A DNA stretch of 64,000 nucleotides, taken from Triparma columacea (Eukaryota; Sar; Bolidophyceae; Parmales; Triparmaceae). Positions within the stretch are counted from its first letter, which is position 1. Each line of letters starts with the position of its first letter. Of the stretch, positions 12,701-22,799 are shown piece by piece. The stretch lies in contig BRYA01000099.1 in NCBI GenBank assembly GCA_030267965.1, positions 1-64,000 of the forward strand, read 5' to 3'. The notes under the pieces were generated by a model, which worked only from the letters and a program-made list of their open reading frames with translations, had not been told where the DNA came from and searched no databases. Both the position numbers and the translations under genes were made by a program.

Positions 12701-13240
12701 GCCAACCTCAACGTGTGGCAGCTCGTCCCTGGGGAGGGCGCCAAGGAGAATATCCAGAAGGTCCTCATGGAGAACATCAAGGAGCAGGCCCTCCGCACCT
12801 TCCTCTTCACTTACTCTAACAACTACGACAGCCTCGCGTTGGAGTCCGTGGTGGAGAAGTTCGACCTCGAGGCCTCGCAGGTCCACTCCATCGTCTCGAA
12901 ACTCATGTTCAACAGGGAGCTCCTCGCAAGTTGGGATGGCCCCACCTCCACTATCGTCATGCACAGGGTCCACATCTCCAAGCTCCAGAACCTCGCCCTC
13001 CGATACTCGGAGAAGGTCGCCCAGCTTGTGGAGAGCAATGAGAAGCTCCTTGACGCTCAGAGCGGGACGTACGGCTTCTCGGACAGGGACTTCTCCAACA
13101 CGGGGGGGAGCTGGAACAACAACAGGAGGGGGAACTACGGGGGGAACAAGTACAACACTAGGAGGCGCTACAATAACGGTGGAAAGGGTGGAGGAGGAAA
13201 GGGGGGGAGGGGAGGTAGAAAGTACAACAGCAGCAACTGA
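9746..13240 (+). CDS. eIF3c: Translation initiation factor eIF3 subunit C
   Basis: Four exons (9746-9854, 9947-10518, 10830-11627, 11699-13240) keep phase and give 1006 residues. The amino end is built of acidic Ser/Asp runs, usual for eIF3c. The conserved eIF3c core starts with MRNAMKVKDFNAVDDSFKRI and continues through the second and third exons. The carboxyl half carries the PCI domain (around ALRTFLFTYSNNYDSLALES) and a Gly/Arg/Asn-rich tail. eIF3c is a scaffold subunit of eIF3 that helps recruit initiator tRNA and mRNA to the 40S ribosome. The intron at 11628-11698 begins with GTGAGAGGAGGAGCGAAG, the shared donor-side intron motif. It converges on the zinc-finger gene with only 53 bp between the stops. 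Confidence 0.95.
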
Positions 13241-13293
13241 GTTGTTGAGGGTTGAAGAAAGAAAGAAAACCTTTGATCTAAAAGAAGAGTCGT

Positions 13294-14148
13294 TTATTCG
13301 GAGTCAGAGGACGAGGAGGACGAGGACGAGGAGTCAGACTCGGAGTCAGACTCGTCCGAGTCAGACTCGGAGTCGGAATCAGCCTTGGCAGCAGCAACTT
13401 CCTCACTTTCAACTTCCACCACCTTCTCCACCTTCTCAAGCTCCTTCTCCCCCTCCTCTGCCCCCTTCGCCTCCTGGTGGATGCTCCCATCCTTCCCTTT
13501 CCACGTCAATTCCCCTCCAATTTCATGGGCGAAGCTGCAGTCTACGCCTTTCTTGCATGAGCCGGTCTCTCTCCAAAACTTGCAAACCCTCGCTCTCCCT
13601 TGGTCCACCCTCCGGGCGAACTTACAACGCTCCACCTCGTTCCCATCCTCGTCCCACTTATCCTTGTTGCACCACCAGAACATGACCCCGAAAGCCTGTC
13701 GGGATGGGAGGAGCGAAGCGACGACCGAAGGGTTGGCGTTTGTACGGGGTGGGATGGTTCAGCATATGGCATCTCGATGCGTGGACATACGGCGCGTCCA
13801 AGTACTGGGGTATTTAGTGCGATTTTGCCTTCCTCTTCGCCCATTCTCACTCACCTTGCTGGTCTGGTCCTGAGTCATGCACTTCCTCATCTTGGCATCG
13901 AGCCCGCAGAAACATTTGGGTGCCTTGATGTTCACATTCATCCCCTTCTGCATCTCCTTTGCCTTGGCAATGTCTTCTGGGGAGGGATCAACACCAGGGA
14001 TGAAGGTGTGCGATTCTGAGGCCTTCTTACTCCTTCTACTCTTCTTTTGGGGGACGAATTGGGAGCAATCGAACACCCAATGGCCACTCTCTTTGCATAT
14101 ATTGCAGATGTACCCGTCAGGGCAGGGTTTGAAAGCTCGTTTGGGCAT
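13294..14148 (-). CDS. CCHC / GRF / CCCH triple zinc finger protein
   Basis: Exons 13855-14148 and 13294-13695, 231 residues. Three zinc modules follow in order. A CCHC knuckle is CNICKESGHWVFDC (residues ~15-28). A GRF-type finger starts CFCG and, after the splice, continues FGVMFWWC and ends ERCKF. A CCCH finger is CKFWRETGSCKKGVDCSFAH. The tail is an Asp/Ser run. GRF and CCCH fingers bind single-stranded nucleic acid or RNA, so an RNA-related role is likely, but I recognise no named orthologue. The 159-bp intron has GGGCGAAGAGG near the donor and TCGCTTCGCTCCTCC near the acceptor, i.e. complementary ends. Confidence 0.8.
13696..13854 (-). repeat. Intron with complementary end motifs
   Basis: In gene sense the 5' end has GGGCGAAGAGG about 14 bases after the donor. 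The 3' end has TCGTCGCTTCGCTCCTCCC before the CCCGACAG acceptor. The two ends can pair, like terminal inverted repeats. Confidence 0.6.
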
Positions 14149-14282
14149 TGCCAGGATCGGATGGGCAACAGGGGAGGGTGTTTGTAAAAGGGTTGAGGGG
14201 TATTTTTGAGCTTTTAAGTCTTCGTGAGAGGTTTGTAAGATAACTTTGAGTCGACTGGGGAGAAGATTTATGCCGTGATATT

Positions 14283-17200
14283 ATGAATGGTCCTCTCTTG
14301 TCCTTATTTAGGGAATCCCAAAACTACCCATTTCTTACAATCCTCCCACAATCCTCCCTTTTACCTCAAATGCAGACGCCTCCCACCGGGCTGAGCTGGG
14401 ATGAGGCAAATTCGATTATAGGCCCGCCTCTCCCTGCAGTACATAAAGCTGCTCCACCAATAGCAGCTCCCTCAACCATCATGGTCCTCTCCCTCTTGAT
14501 ATTTGATGGTGTGGATGGTTTCAACAACGGTCCCGGTATGGTGGTCGTGTATGTGGTTAGTGTGCTGCTTGTGGTGGTGGTGTACGGCATAGTGTGGGCG
14601 TGCACGCTGAGATTACTACCTTGGGGGGATACAAGAGCTTTGTGCCGATATGTTGTCAATAGCTTGGACGTTCGGGAGTGGTTGAGGGCTGGGAGGGGGG
14701 GTAATGGGGGTGCTGAGGAGGGCTATACTACAGTTCCGAATGCTAATTCGGCAGAAGATGAGAATGAGGAGGTAAGAGGTGGGAGGGGGGGAAGGGGGAG
14801 CCTGTTGTGCAATATCTTACAGCTTTTCGCGCTTCGCCGCACAGACATCCCGGCAACTTCCCCTCTCTTCCTACCCCTGCTATAGACGTTCCTCCTCCTC
14901 CTCAGAGGGCCGTTGGTACATGCTCCCTTCCTCCCTCCTCTGCGAAGGCGACCTCGTTGGTGTAAGGAAGGGATCCACCAGCCTCGAGGAATGTCCCCTT
15001 TCGCCCCTCCCCCCTCCCCCCCCCTCTACCCCCTCCCAACCTCCTCCTCCCACGATAGACACAAAGCTCCTCAACTCAAACTTAAAGACGTTGAGGGGAA
15101 TGTCCCCTCACCTCACGGCACTCATAAACGGCGGGGAGCTCGAAATAATGATTCTCTGCGGCACCATATTAAAGGATCGCGTCCCTTCACTGCCGAAGTC
15201 GAACTCGAAGGATTGCATATCCTCCAGACAAAGGGTAGTCGTCCGTAGCCTCCTCGTAAAGTTTACTGTCTTTGTCTCCATCCTCGCTGCGATCGCCTTC
15301 ACCCTGACTGCAACGCTCGCGGACAGGGACGTTCCGACCCTCCGTGTCATCACTCAATTCTTCATCATATTCCTTTCTACGTCTGAAGTCGTCTCACTAA
15401 CATTGATTGCAAGCCTCACAGAAGTTGTGGGACTTACGAGGACGCTGAAGGAGATCGGCACTTACAGGTCGGAGCCCTTTGCGTCAGACTCTCCCTCCAC
15501 CAACCCAACCGTGAACGAGGTAAGAATGGCGTAGCACAATTTGCTTGCTTGCTTGTTGCTTTGCTCATCGTTTCTCTATCGCTCGCTTCGCTCATCGCAG
15601 CCCCCCGCGACCCAAGAGCCTCCCCAGACCCCTCTCACACAACTCTTATTCACAATTGCAACGTCCCGGCTGCTGCGGCCTCATATTTCAACTATCCTAC
15701 GGCAATCAAGTTTAGACGAGAACCTATCCCCTGACTCCGATCCTTCCTCCCTGTCAACCCTTAATCCGCTTCAAATACCCCCGGCGTCGCTGAATGTCGT
15801 AGAGAAGCTGGCGACGGTATCTTGCGTGTCGTTTGTGGACGATGATCTAATATGTAGCAGCAGCTCGTGCGAACCGCAGCAGATCCTGCTCCCAACCACC
15901 TCTGGCCTCAAGCTGCTGGACATATCTCGGGGGGTCGGAGAAAACGACGATGACGATGATGGCAGCGACTCGAGCGACGATGAGGAGGGGTTCACCAGGA
16001 CGCATAGGTCCACGTCGATTGAGACTTTGAACTACGCGTACGCTGACTCGTCGAGTGATAGTGAGGACGAGAGGACAACAAGGGGAGGGAAGAAGAAGAA
16101 GAGAAGGTGCGCGTCAAAGCAAAGAACGAAAGGCGTAACAATTTCGATTCGACGCTAACGCCACAAATACTTCCCCCTTCTATCCCCTCGCGCCTCTCTT
16201 CGCTTGTCGCAGATGGAGGAAGAACAAGAAAGCGCTCCACTCGCAGTCCTCCATCGCCCAATCCCCCGACGGACAGTCTACGCTTTACGACGAGATGGAG
16301 TTTGAAGATCCTCGCTGGTGGGAGCACCTTCCCTCCCTCAAGGGCATCGGTTTGGCAGCCCTTGTCCTCGAGGTCGCGCAGCTGCAGCCTTGCGACCCCA
16401 CGTCCACTTCCTCCCCGTCCGCTTCGTCTCTCCTCTCCCATCTCTCAAAGCTACCTTACCGCAGACAAATGTTGTCGGTAGCTTCTTGCATAGGATTCGA
16501 CGTGAAGAATGCCGTGTCGGGGAAGTTGAGTGAAACTGAGCTGAGCCACTTTCAGGAGAAGCTCCGAATTCATTTCATTCACGAAGCGCTCCATAAGAGC
16601 AGGGTGGACGCAGATTACCATGCACTCGGTCTGGAGGAGGCGCGCTTTAGGGGCAGACTCGTGCCCCACGTAACTTCCGTTGTCGTGCAAGATGACCGCT
16701 CCAACGCCTTCCAGCTTCTGAGCGTGGGGGAGGCTGAGCTGTCCGTGAACAACTGCTCGCAGCTTTGGCAAGGGGAGACGTCGACAATCATTCCAATGTC
16801 CGCATTTGATAGGAAGAATATAATGGACACTGCGAAGAACTGGATACTGGAGGATTTGAACGTCCTGGCTTTCACGTACTCTCCCGTTCCCTACGCCTTT
16901 GAGGACTGGGGGGAGGACGGAGGGGTCGTTTACTTGGTGCATCGTGAGGGTGGCGATTCGTCGACTCCGGTTGCTTCCGTGACTTCCAGGGGCTCCACCA
17001 GCGACACCCGGGAGAACGCTGCTGACGATGATTATTGGAACTTGACCAAAAACCATATTTTCCTTGGCCTGCTTGGCTCAACTAGCGGACCAAGGAAAAA
17101 CATGGTGCCTTTCATATCAAAATCGAACAACGCGGGCATCCGCTTTGTCTATTTTTCGCCGCGCAATATGCGCAGGAGCAAGGAACTCGCTTCCAAGCTC

Positions 17201-18506
17201 GGCCTTGAGATGGGATGGAACTGTGCCATTTCCCTCAGGGCCTTGGAATCGGACCAGGACCACGATGAGCACAGGATGATATCAGCTTATGCAGACTGGG
17301 ACGTGAACGCCAAGTTGCCCCACGGGATCAAAGAAATTAGGAAGCACCTGGTTGACGTTGACAATGTGCCCCTGCTGGTGAGCCTGTTTACCGACGCCAC
17401 GTACCAATCAACGAGGGACATGGTGGGTATACTTAGGGAGCACAACGACACCGTCTTGGTGCTTGGGTGCAGTCACCACTCCAAGAACTTGAAGATTTTC
17501 GAGTCCAGCGACATTAGCGTTGGCGTCAACGTTTACGAGGAGGTGAGGGAACAAGCGAAGCGAGACGCGGAATTGATTGAATTTTGGCACGACAGTACGA
17601 CCTATTTTATTGCCTTATTCTGACCTCCTTCGCTCCTCCCCTTCGCTCCTCCTCCGCTCATCGCAGGAATTCGGCGAGAACATTGTGAGTGACGAGAACG
17701 TCAAGGCGGGGTTCAAGCTGGCGAGCTCAGTCATCACACAGGATTGCCTCTTCAATATTCCTGTCGGCGCTATTCCGCGCATCCACGAAATCATAGGGAC
17801 TGCGCGCGCTAGCCACGAGTGCAGCATCTCGGCGGCTCAGTTTGTCCTTAGTGGAACGATCGGGATGAGCACCCTCGCCCTTTTGTGTTTGACCACTCCC
17901 AATGAAGTCAACCTGTACATAAGCGGGACCGGGGCCATTTTGTACCTCTTGTTTCTCCTCCCTGCCCTCGCGGTCGGGATCGCCTTCGGTGGGGAGACCG
18001 AGCGTATCATGAAGGTGTGCCCAGTGAAGAATGACGTGACCCAGATATTCCCAGGCAGAAATGAGCTCTTCATTCGAAGCTCTGGGGTCTTGGGGAGGGG
18101 AATAATGAACGCGGCAGGGGGGTACCTTGCGGGGATGCTGTATAATGGTGATGAAGACTCGGGAACGTTCATGACCCTCGCGTTTGCTTTGGCCACCATC
18201 GTCTCTAGCGTCGGAAGCTGCTACAGGAGCGAGGTGTTTTGGGTAGAGAGGATGTGGATGTCAAACGTGGTTTTTGTCGCTGTTGCATTGGGCACCTTCA
18301 CTTTGGTCCTGATCCTGCTGTTTTCTTTGGTCGACTCTGGCTCGCCAGGAGTCGGCGGCTGGACCGTCTTCTGGCTGTGGCCCTTCTTTGATTTAATCTT
18401 GGGAGAATTGCTTTGGAAGAGGAGGGAGGTGCAAATCTACGAGAGGGCCGCCCTACTTAGAAGGTTGGCGTTCGAGACGAGGCTTGGGATGTGGAGTCCT
18501 CGATAG
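14283..18506 (+). CDS. TMEM94: TMEM94/ERMA-type P-type ATPase-like membrane protein
   Basis: Exons 14283-14771, 14845-15519, 15601-16106, 16213-17542 and 17667-18506 keep phase and give about 1279 residues (animal TMEM94 is ~1350). Matches in order: SSLLCEGDLVGVRKG (actuator-like region), EFEDPRWWEHLPSLKGIGL, then IRFVYFSPRNMRRSKELA and GLEMGWNCAISLR. DVDNVPLLVSLFTDAT follows, and the carboxyl end is FETRLGMWSPR, close to the animal ending. Hydrophobic segments lie near both ends. The canonical phosphorylation motif DKTGT is absent where expected (FVDDDLICSSS), as in animal TMEM94, which has been described as an ER magnesium transporter (ERMA). The start may instead be the ATG at 14370. All four introns carry the shared intron motif. 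Confidence 0.85.
15520..15600 (+). repeat. Intron ending in TCGCTTCGCTCATCGCAG family motif
   Basis: 81-bp TMEM94 intron whose last 23 bases contain CGCTCGCTTCGCTCATCGCAG-type sequence. Before it lies a run of GCTTGCTTGCTT repeats. Confidence 0.6.
17543..17666 (+). repeat. Intron with both donor and acceptor copies of the shared motif
   Basis: Near the donor: AAGCGAAGCGAG. Near the acceptor there are two tandem copies of CTTCGCTCCTCC followed by GCTCATCGCAG. The ends are complementary, the clearest case of terminal-inverted-repeat-like intron architecture here. Confidence 0.7.
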
Positions 18507-18765
18507 AATTAGAGATAGAGTGTTGGTGGGGCGTAGTAATGTTGATTAAAATGTTGAAGATAAATGATTCGGAACGACTTATTTTTTGGTGGCCAACTTT
18601 CACCCATCAAAACTGTGAGAGGGAAAATTGGAGTGGTAATGTACTCCTCTGATGGGTCTCCGTTGACGCCTAACAGTCCTAAGGTTAGCAATGGGTTTCC
18701 TTTAAAAACGACGTAAGTTGGTTCAGTGCTAAGAAGCGGACAAATAAAAAAAACAATTTGACACC

Positions 18766-20087
18766 ATGACAATCGGGAAAGCAAGACGAAGATACGGGCA
18801 CTTGTCGTTGAATTTGGAGTGTAATGTCTCCGTTACTAACACCTACATCAATTTAACACAGAATTTTGACACGGACAGAACAGCTATCGAAGTATGAGGA
18901 TGACAAATTCTCGATAACATCTGCCGTATCAACCGCAAGCTTAAAGGGGGAAGACAGGCACAGCTTTTGCTGCAGTAAGAAGCTGATGGATAGTGGCGTT
19001 GGTGTGCTGTTTGCAGGGGTGTTTGACGGCCACGACGGGGAGGAGTGTTCAGAGTACTGCAGGGTGGGGATACTGCCGCACATTGCCAAGAATTATAAGA
19101 GGCGTGTTCAGGGGACGGAGGGGGGGGGAGTTAATGTAGGTGGGAGTGAAGGTGGGGGGGGGGGGGGGGGAGACGATAAGGACGAGTCCTTCGAGATCTT
19201 GAAGGCTTCTATGATTGAGGCCTTCCATGAAGCTCAGGATAGTTTTGAGAAATTTCAAGATGCCCCCCTTCTTGGTGGGGCCAAAAATGCGGGGACTAAG
19301 ACCACTGCAAGACCCCCTAGCTTCTTGTCTCGCCTGCTCCGGTGCCAGTGCGGGCCCGTTAAAAGGAGAGGTGGGACCACTGTCAACTGCTTGGTCGTCC
19401 AAAGCTTGGATGACGGAGAGGGGGTGAGGGTGGTGGTTGCGAACTGCGGCGACAGCCGGTGCATTACGGATGGGGGGACAGGGAGTTTGGATGTGGGTGG
19501 GAAGTTAGGTAAGGGGAGAGTAGCTTCTGGGTCACATTGTCGTTGCTTTGGAACCTCCCTCATTGTCGTCGCTGCGCTCCTCCGCCCTCACCCTCCGTCG
19601 CAACCATATCGCAGAGTTCAAAAATGTCAGCGTGGATCACAGGCCCGACGAGAGCAGTGAAAAGAGGAGGCTGAGGGTCGCCGCAAACAAGGGGGACGTT
19701 TTTGTGTCCAACGACCACATGAAGACGATTCGGCTGTACCCTGGGGGGCTCGCGGTTTCGAGGACGATAGGGGACGTATGTTTGACGTCAGCGGCGATTG
19801 CCACGCCTGACGTATATAAGGTGGAGATAAATTTGACGAAGGAGATGCCGGCGCAGCGGTTTGTGCTGGGGACGGATGGGATTTTCGATAGCATGGAAAC
19901 TGGAGAGATCACCAAGCTCATCAGAGAGGAGGAGGAGAAGGGGGGAGGGAGGCTGGACAGCAAGACGCTGGCAAAAGCTGTTCTGGCGGGTTGCCTGATC
20001 AAGTGTGGGTGCAAGGACGATATGACGGTCATGGTTGTTGACGTTGAATTGAAGGAGGGGGAGAGGCAAGATGCTAATAGGATCTGA
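18766..20087 (+). CDS. PP2C-type protein serine/threonine phosphatase
   Basis: Exons 18766-18818, 18862-19508 and 19615-20087 join in phase to about 390 residues. The ORF at 18866 begins with TTG, so I added the small first exon (MTIGKARRRYGHLSLN) across a 43-bp intron. The PP2C metal-binding motifs all appear: GVFDGHDGEECSEY, GGTTVNCLVV, VANCGDSRCI, VDHRPDESSEKRRL, GGLAVSRTIGD, LGTDGIFDSM and KDDMTVMVV. These ligate the two Mg/Mn ions, so the enzyme should be active. A glycine run is coded by an unusually long G homopolymer near 19155-19171 and is length-unstable. It converges on the DUF1517 gene with 72 bp between stops. Confidence 0.92.
18819..18861 (+). other. Very short intron (43 bp)
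   Basis: GTGTAATG donor and TTAACACAG acceptor. Removing it links an ATG exon in phase to the PP2C body, which otherwise has no ATG. This is near the lower size limit for spliceosomal introns. Confidence 0.55.
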
Positions 20088-20159
20088 TCATTGCGGAGAG
20101 GGTGGTAGCTAGGTAGGCAATTTGTAAATAAGTCGAGTTTCCAAATAAAGTAAGGGATG

Positions 20160-21256
20160 TTAAAGTGAACGCAATTCGGGAAAGTCTAAGAGAACATCTG
20201 CCTCCTCCAGGATTTCTTTCCTATCCCCAGGACACCAGAAGACCTCTACCGCATTCAACACGCGCCCCCCGTCGCAGCCCACGTCGGCGGCGATACTCTG
20301 CAAACTCTCCTTGGTCTGAGAGAAAGATTTCCCTGCAATATCAAAGGCCGTCTCGTCGCCTGTGATTTCCAGCAGCAGCGTTACGACCGCAACAGAAGAG
20401 GAGGGAGCGGTAGAGGAAGAGGAGGAGGAGGATGCATCCGGAGGATACTCCTTCTCATACGTTGAAGCTAGGGTGGTGGCCCTCCTGTTGAAATCACTGC
20501 AGCGGCAAGGAGCACAAGCGACAAGCGAAGCAACGAGCAATATAGGTTAGATTGAGACGGAGTGAGTCGGGATGAGTTGCTTTTCAGTCGCTATTGTTTT
20601 GCACGTATCACTACAAGGGAGCTGCAGCGAGTTTAGCGAACTCCGTTTCGATTGCTACCATTGACAAAGTTATGACCTGCTTTGGTTTTTGCCAGCTCTT
20701 ACCTCTCCGCCTTTCCAGCGTCTTTTGTGGCGTACTTGGACTTTTTCCCGCAGGCAGATATCCAGTTGTCAGACGCCCTGAGCAGCGCCAAGGCCGTCTC
20801 CCCAGCGAGCTTGGAGAGGGCAGTAGGTGAGGTGCCAGAATTTTTTGAAGCTATGGAGTTCATCTTATTTATCATTTCATGGCCGTCACGAACGCACACG
20901 GAGACTTGGCCCACGGTTATGCCCTTGCCGAGGGGACCTTGAAAAGGGGAAGGAGGGGGCAGAGGAGGTTGAGGGTGTGTTGCTTGAGCCAAATGGGGTA
21001 TCTAATAAAAGTCTTTCAGCGATCATAACATTATTTTGCCTAATTTGCAATCCTTACCTGCCTCCTCGAACATACCCCCAAAGAATTGAAGCGTTGTGCT
21101 TGATTTTGTTGCCCTTCCATTTCGGGTTGCGACCCTGGTTGCCAAAATAAAGGAGGAAGGAGATAAAATACGGTTATATGTGTAGTATTTTGGACATAAA
21201 CTAGTCGTACAAGGCAAACATATCGCTGTTATTAGGATAAAAATCGACAAGGACAT
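20160..21256 (-). CDS. DUF1517 (FLAP1-type) plastid protein
   Basis: Exons 21058-21256, 20703-20982 and 20160-20496 keep phase and give 271 residues. The first exon encodes a signal peptide (MSLSIFILITAICLPC) and a basic, Ser/Thr-rich stretch ending TTLQFFGGMFEEA, which looks like bipartite plastid targeting. The core carries DUF1517 hallmarks: LAGETALALLRASDNWISA, VVTLLLEITGD and the carboxyl NAVEVFWCPGDRKEILEEA...DFPELRSL. In plants the family includes FLAP1, a thylakoid/envelope protein that tunes photosynthetic acclimation. The plastid location here is inferred. The start could also be 21271, five codons upstream. The second intron ends in a GCTTCGCTTGTCGCTTG variant of the shared intron motif. 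Confidence 0.82.
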
Positions 21257-21478
21257 GTTGAACCAACACAAAGAGGATGGTCAAAGCTAAAGTTTTGCCC
21301 ACCTTTTCATCCTCTGACGTTTAGCGGAGATTTGAACGATCTGTACCAAACCGTATTGTACTCAAACGGAGACGTTATCCAACGTTTGTGCTTCGTTTCC
21401 TAAGGAGAGAACTTGGGACAGTTGCCAAACCCGCTGCAGACATCTTTGGTGATATTTATACACCTTTAACGAGACTCA

Positions 21479-22747
21479 ATGGTGTCCCCTCCCAGGAAAC
21501 GACGGAGATCCGTCAGAGGTAGCAATAGCCTACCAGTTTTGAGTGAAATTATGACGAGAAGCGGTACCATTACTGTCTTTATTACCGGGGCGGGGTTGTC
21601 TGCGGCATCTGGGATCCCTACCTTTCGTCACTCGGAGGACGCTGTGTGGTCAGGGGACGTGTGGACTAGCGCCACTCGTGAGGTGTTCCGTCGCAACCCC
21701 CTTTCTTGGTGGAACAACTTCTGGCTCCAGTCCTTTCCCCTGGCATTTCAAGGTTACAGCGCCAACGCTGGGCACGAGGCAATCGCCGAGATCTGCAACA
21801 ACGCGAAGGGGCAGGTTAAGGTTCTGACGCAGAACGTCGACGGCTTGCATCAGTCGACCGTGGAGAAGTGGAATTGGGAGGAAAATTTGGTTGAGGCTCA
21901 TGGAAGGCTCGGACTCTACAAATGCATCCCCACTGAGAAGGAGGAGGAGGAGGAGGACAAACTGGGGGACGATGAAAAACTCAAGGAGAAGGCTTCGGAG
22001 AGGAAAATTAGGCGGGCGAACTGGTGCAAGAACTCCCACCTCGAAAGCCTCTGTGAGACTGACATTGTCCCGAAGGAAGTCAGAGACATGATGGTCACAG
22101 GCCCAAGCGAGGGCTCTGCTGTATCTACGAAGACAGAGGCAGAGGTTGAGGCTGACCACGCAGCGAAGGAAGTCAGAGACATGATGGTCACAGGCCCAAG
22201 CGAGAGCGCTGCTACAGGTACGAAGACAGAGGCAGAATTTGAGGCTGACCACACAGTGGCTGGAGAGGGAAGCACAGAGAACTCAAAGTTGGCGAAGCCT
22301 TCTACGAAGAAGAACAAGAAGATAGAGAAGGAGGAGTTTGATGAGGTCGAGGCGCCTGAGCTGCCGTCTGCGCCCCTCTGCTCGAATTGTAGCTCTCCTC
22401 TCTTACCACAGGCGTTAATGTTCGACGAGTCGTACAGCTCGCATGAGTTTTACGAGTTTGATAAATTTGCGTCGTGGTTCACCAAGGCTGACGTTTTCGT
22501 TTTTGTTGGAACGAGCTTTGCCGTCACAGTGACGGACATGGCAATCAAGGAGGCGAGAAAGAGGAGAATACCAGTCTTTAACTTCAACCTGGAGAGTGGG
22601 AGGCTCGAACCAAGCAACACGCTCAATGTCGAGAACGTCATTGGCAAGAGCGAGGAAACACTGGTGGAGCTATCTGAGTGTCTGAGGGACATGGTGGGTG
22701 GCGGCAGCGGCAGCGGCGGCAACAGCGGTGGTGGTGGCATGAAATGA
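21479..22747 (+). CDS. Sirtuin (NAD-dependent protein deacylase)
   Basis: Single exon, 422 residues. Motifs: FITGAGLSAASGIPTFR (NAD pocket), LTQNVDGLH and EAHGRLGLYKC (catalytic His), then a second Cys pair in CSNCSSPLLPQALMFDE, and VGTSFAVT, all standard for Sir2 enzymes. The zinc module is split by an acidic/lysine-rich insert of roughly 150 residues. The insert contains a perfectly phased 31-residue duplication starting KEVRDMMVTGPSE. The amino end MVSPPRKRRRS looks like a nuclear localisation signal and the carboxyl end is Gly/Ser-rich. A nuclear deacetylase role is likely. The sirtuin class cannot be set from motifs alone. Confidence 0.9.
   Translation: MVSPPRKRRRSVRGSNSLPVLSEIMTRSGTITVFITGAGLSAASGIPTFRHSEDAVWSGDVWTSATREVFRRNPLSWWNNFWLQSFPLAFQGYSANAGHEAIAEICNNAKGQVKVLTQNVDGLHQSTVEKWNWEENLVEAHGRLGLYKCIPTEKEEEEEDKLGDDEKLKEKASERKIRRANWCKNSHLESLCETDIVPKEVRDMMVTGPSEGSAVSTKTEAEVEADHAAKEVRDMMVTGPSESAATGTKTEAEFEADHTVAGEGSTENSKLAKPSTKKNKKIEKEEFDEVEAPELPSAPLCSNCSSPLLPQALMFDESYSSHEFYEFDKFASWFTKADVFVFVGTSFAVTVTDMAIKEARKRRIPVFNFNLESGRLEPSNTLNVENVIGKSEETLVELSECLRDMVGGGSGSGGNSGGGGMK
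22072..22257 (+). repeat. 93-bp tandem duplication inside sirtuin
   Basis: Copies 22072-22164 and 22165-22257 share long identical stretches (AAGTCAGAGACATGATGG in both) and keep the frame, giving two 31-residue repeats in the zinc-module insert. Confidence 0.9.
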
Positions 22748-22799
22748 AGTGAATGAATTGCTTTTCGAGTTTGGGTACTTCTTATTTTATTAGGAGCAA

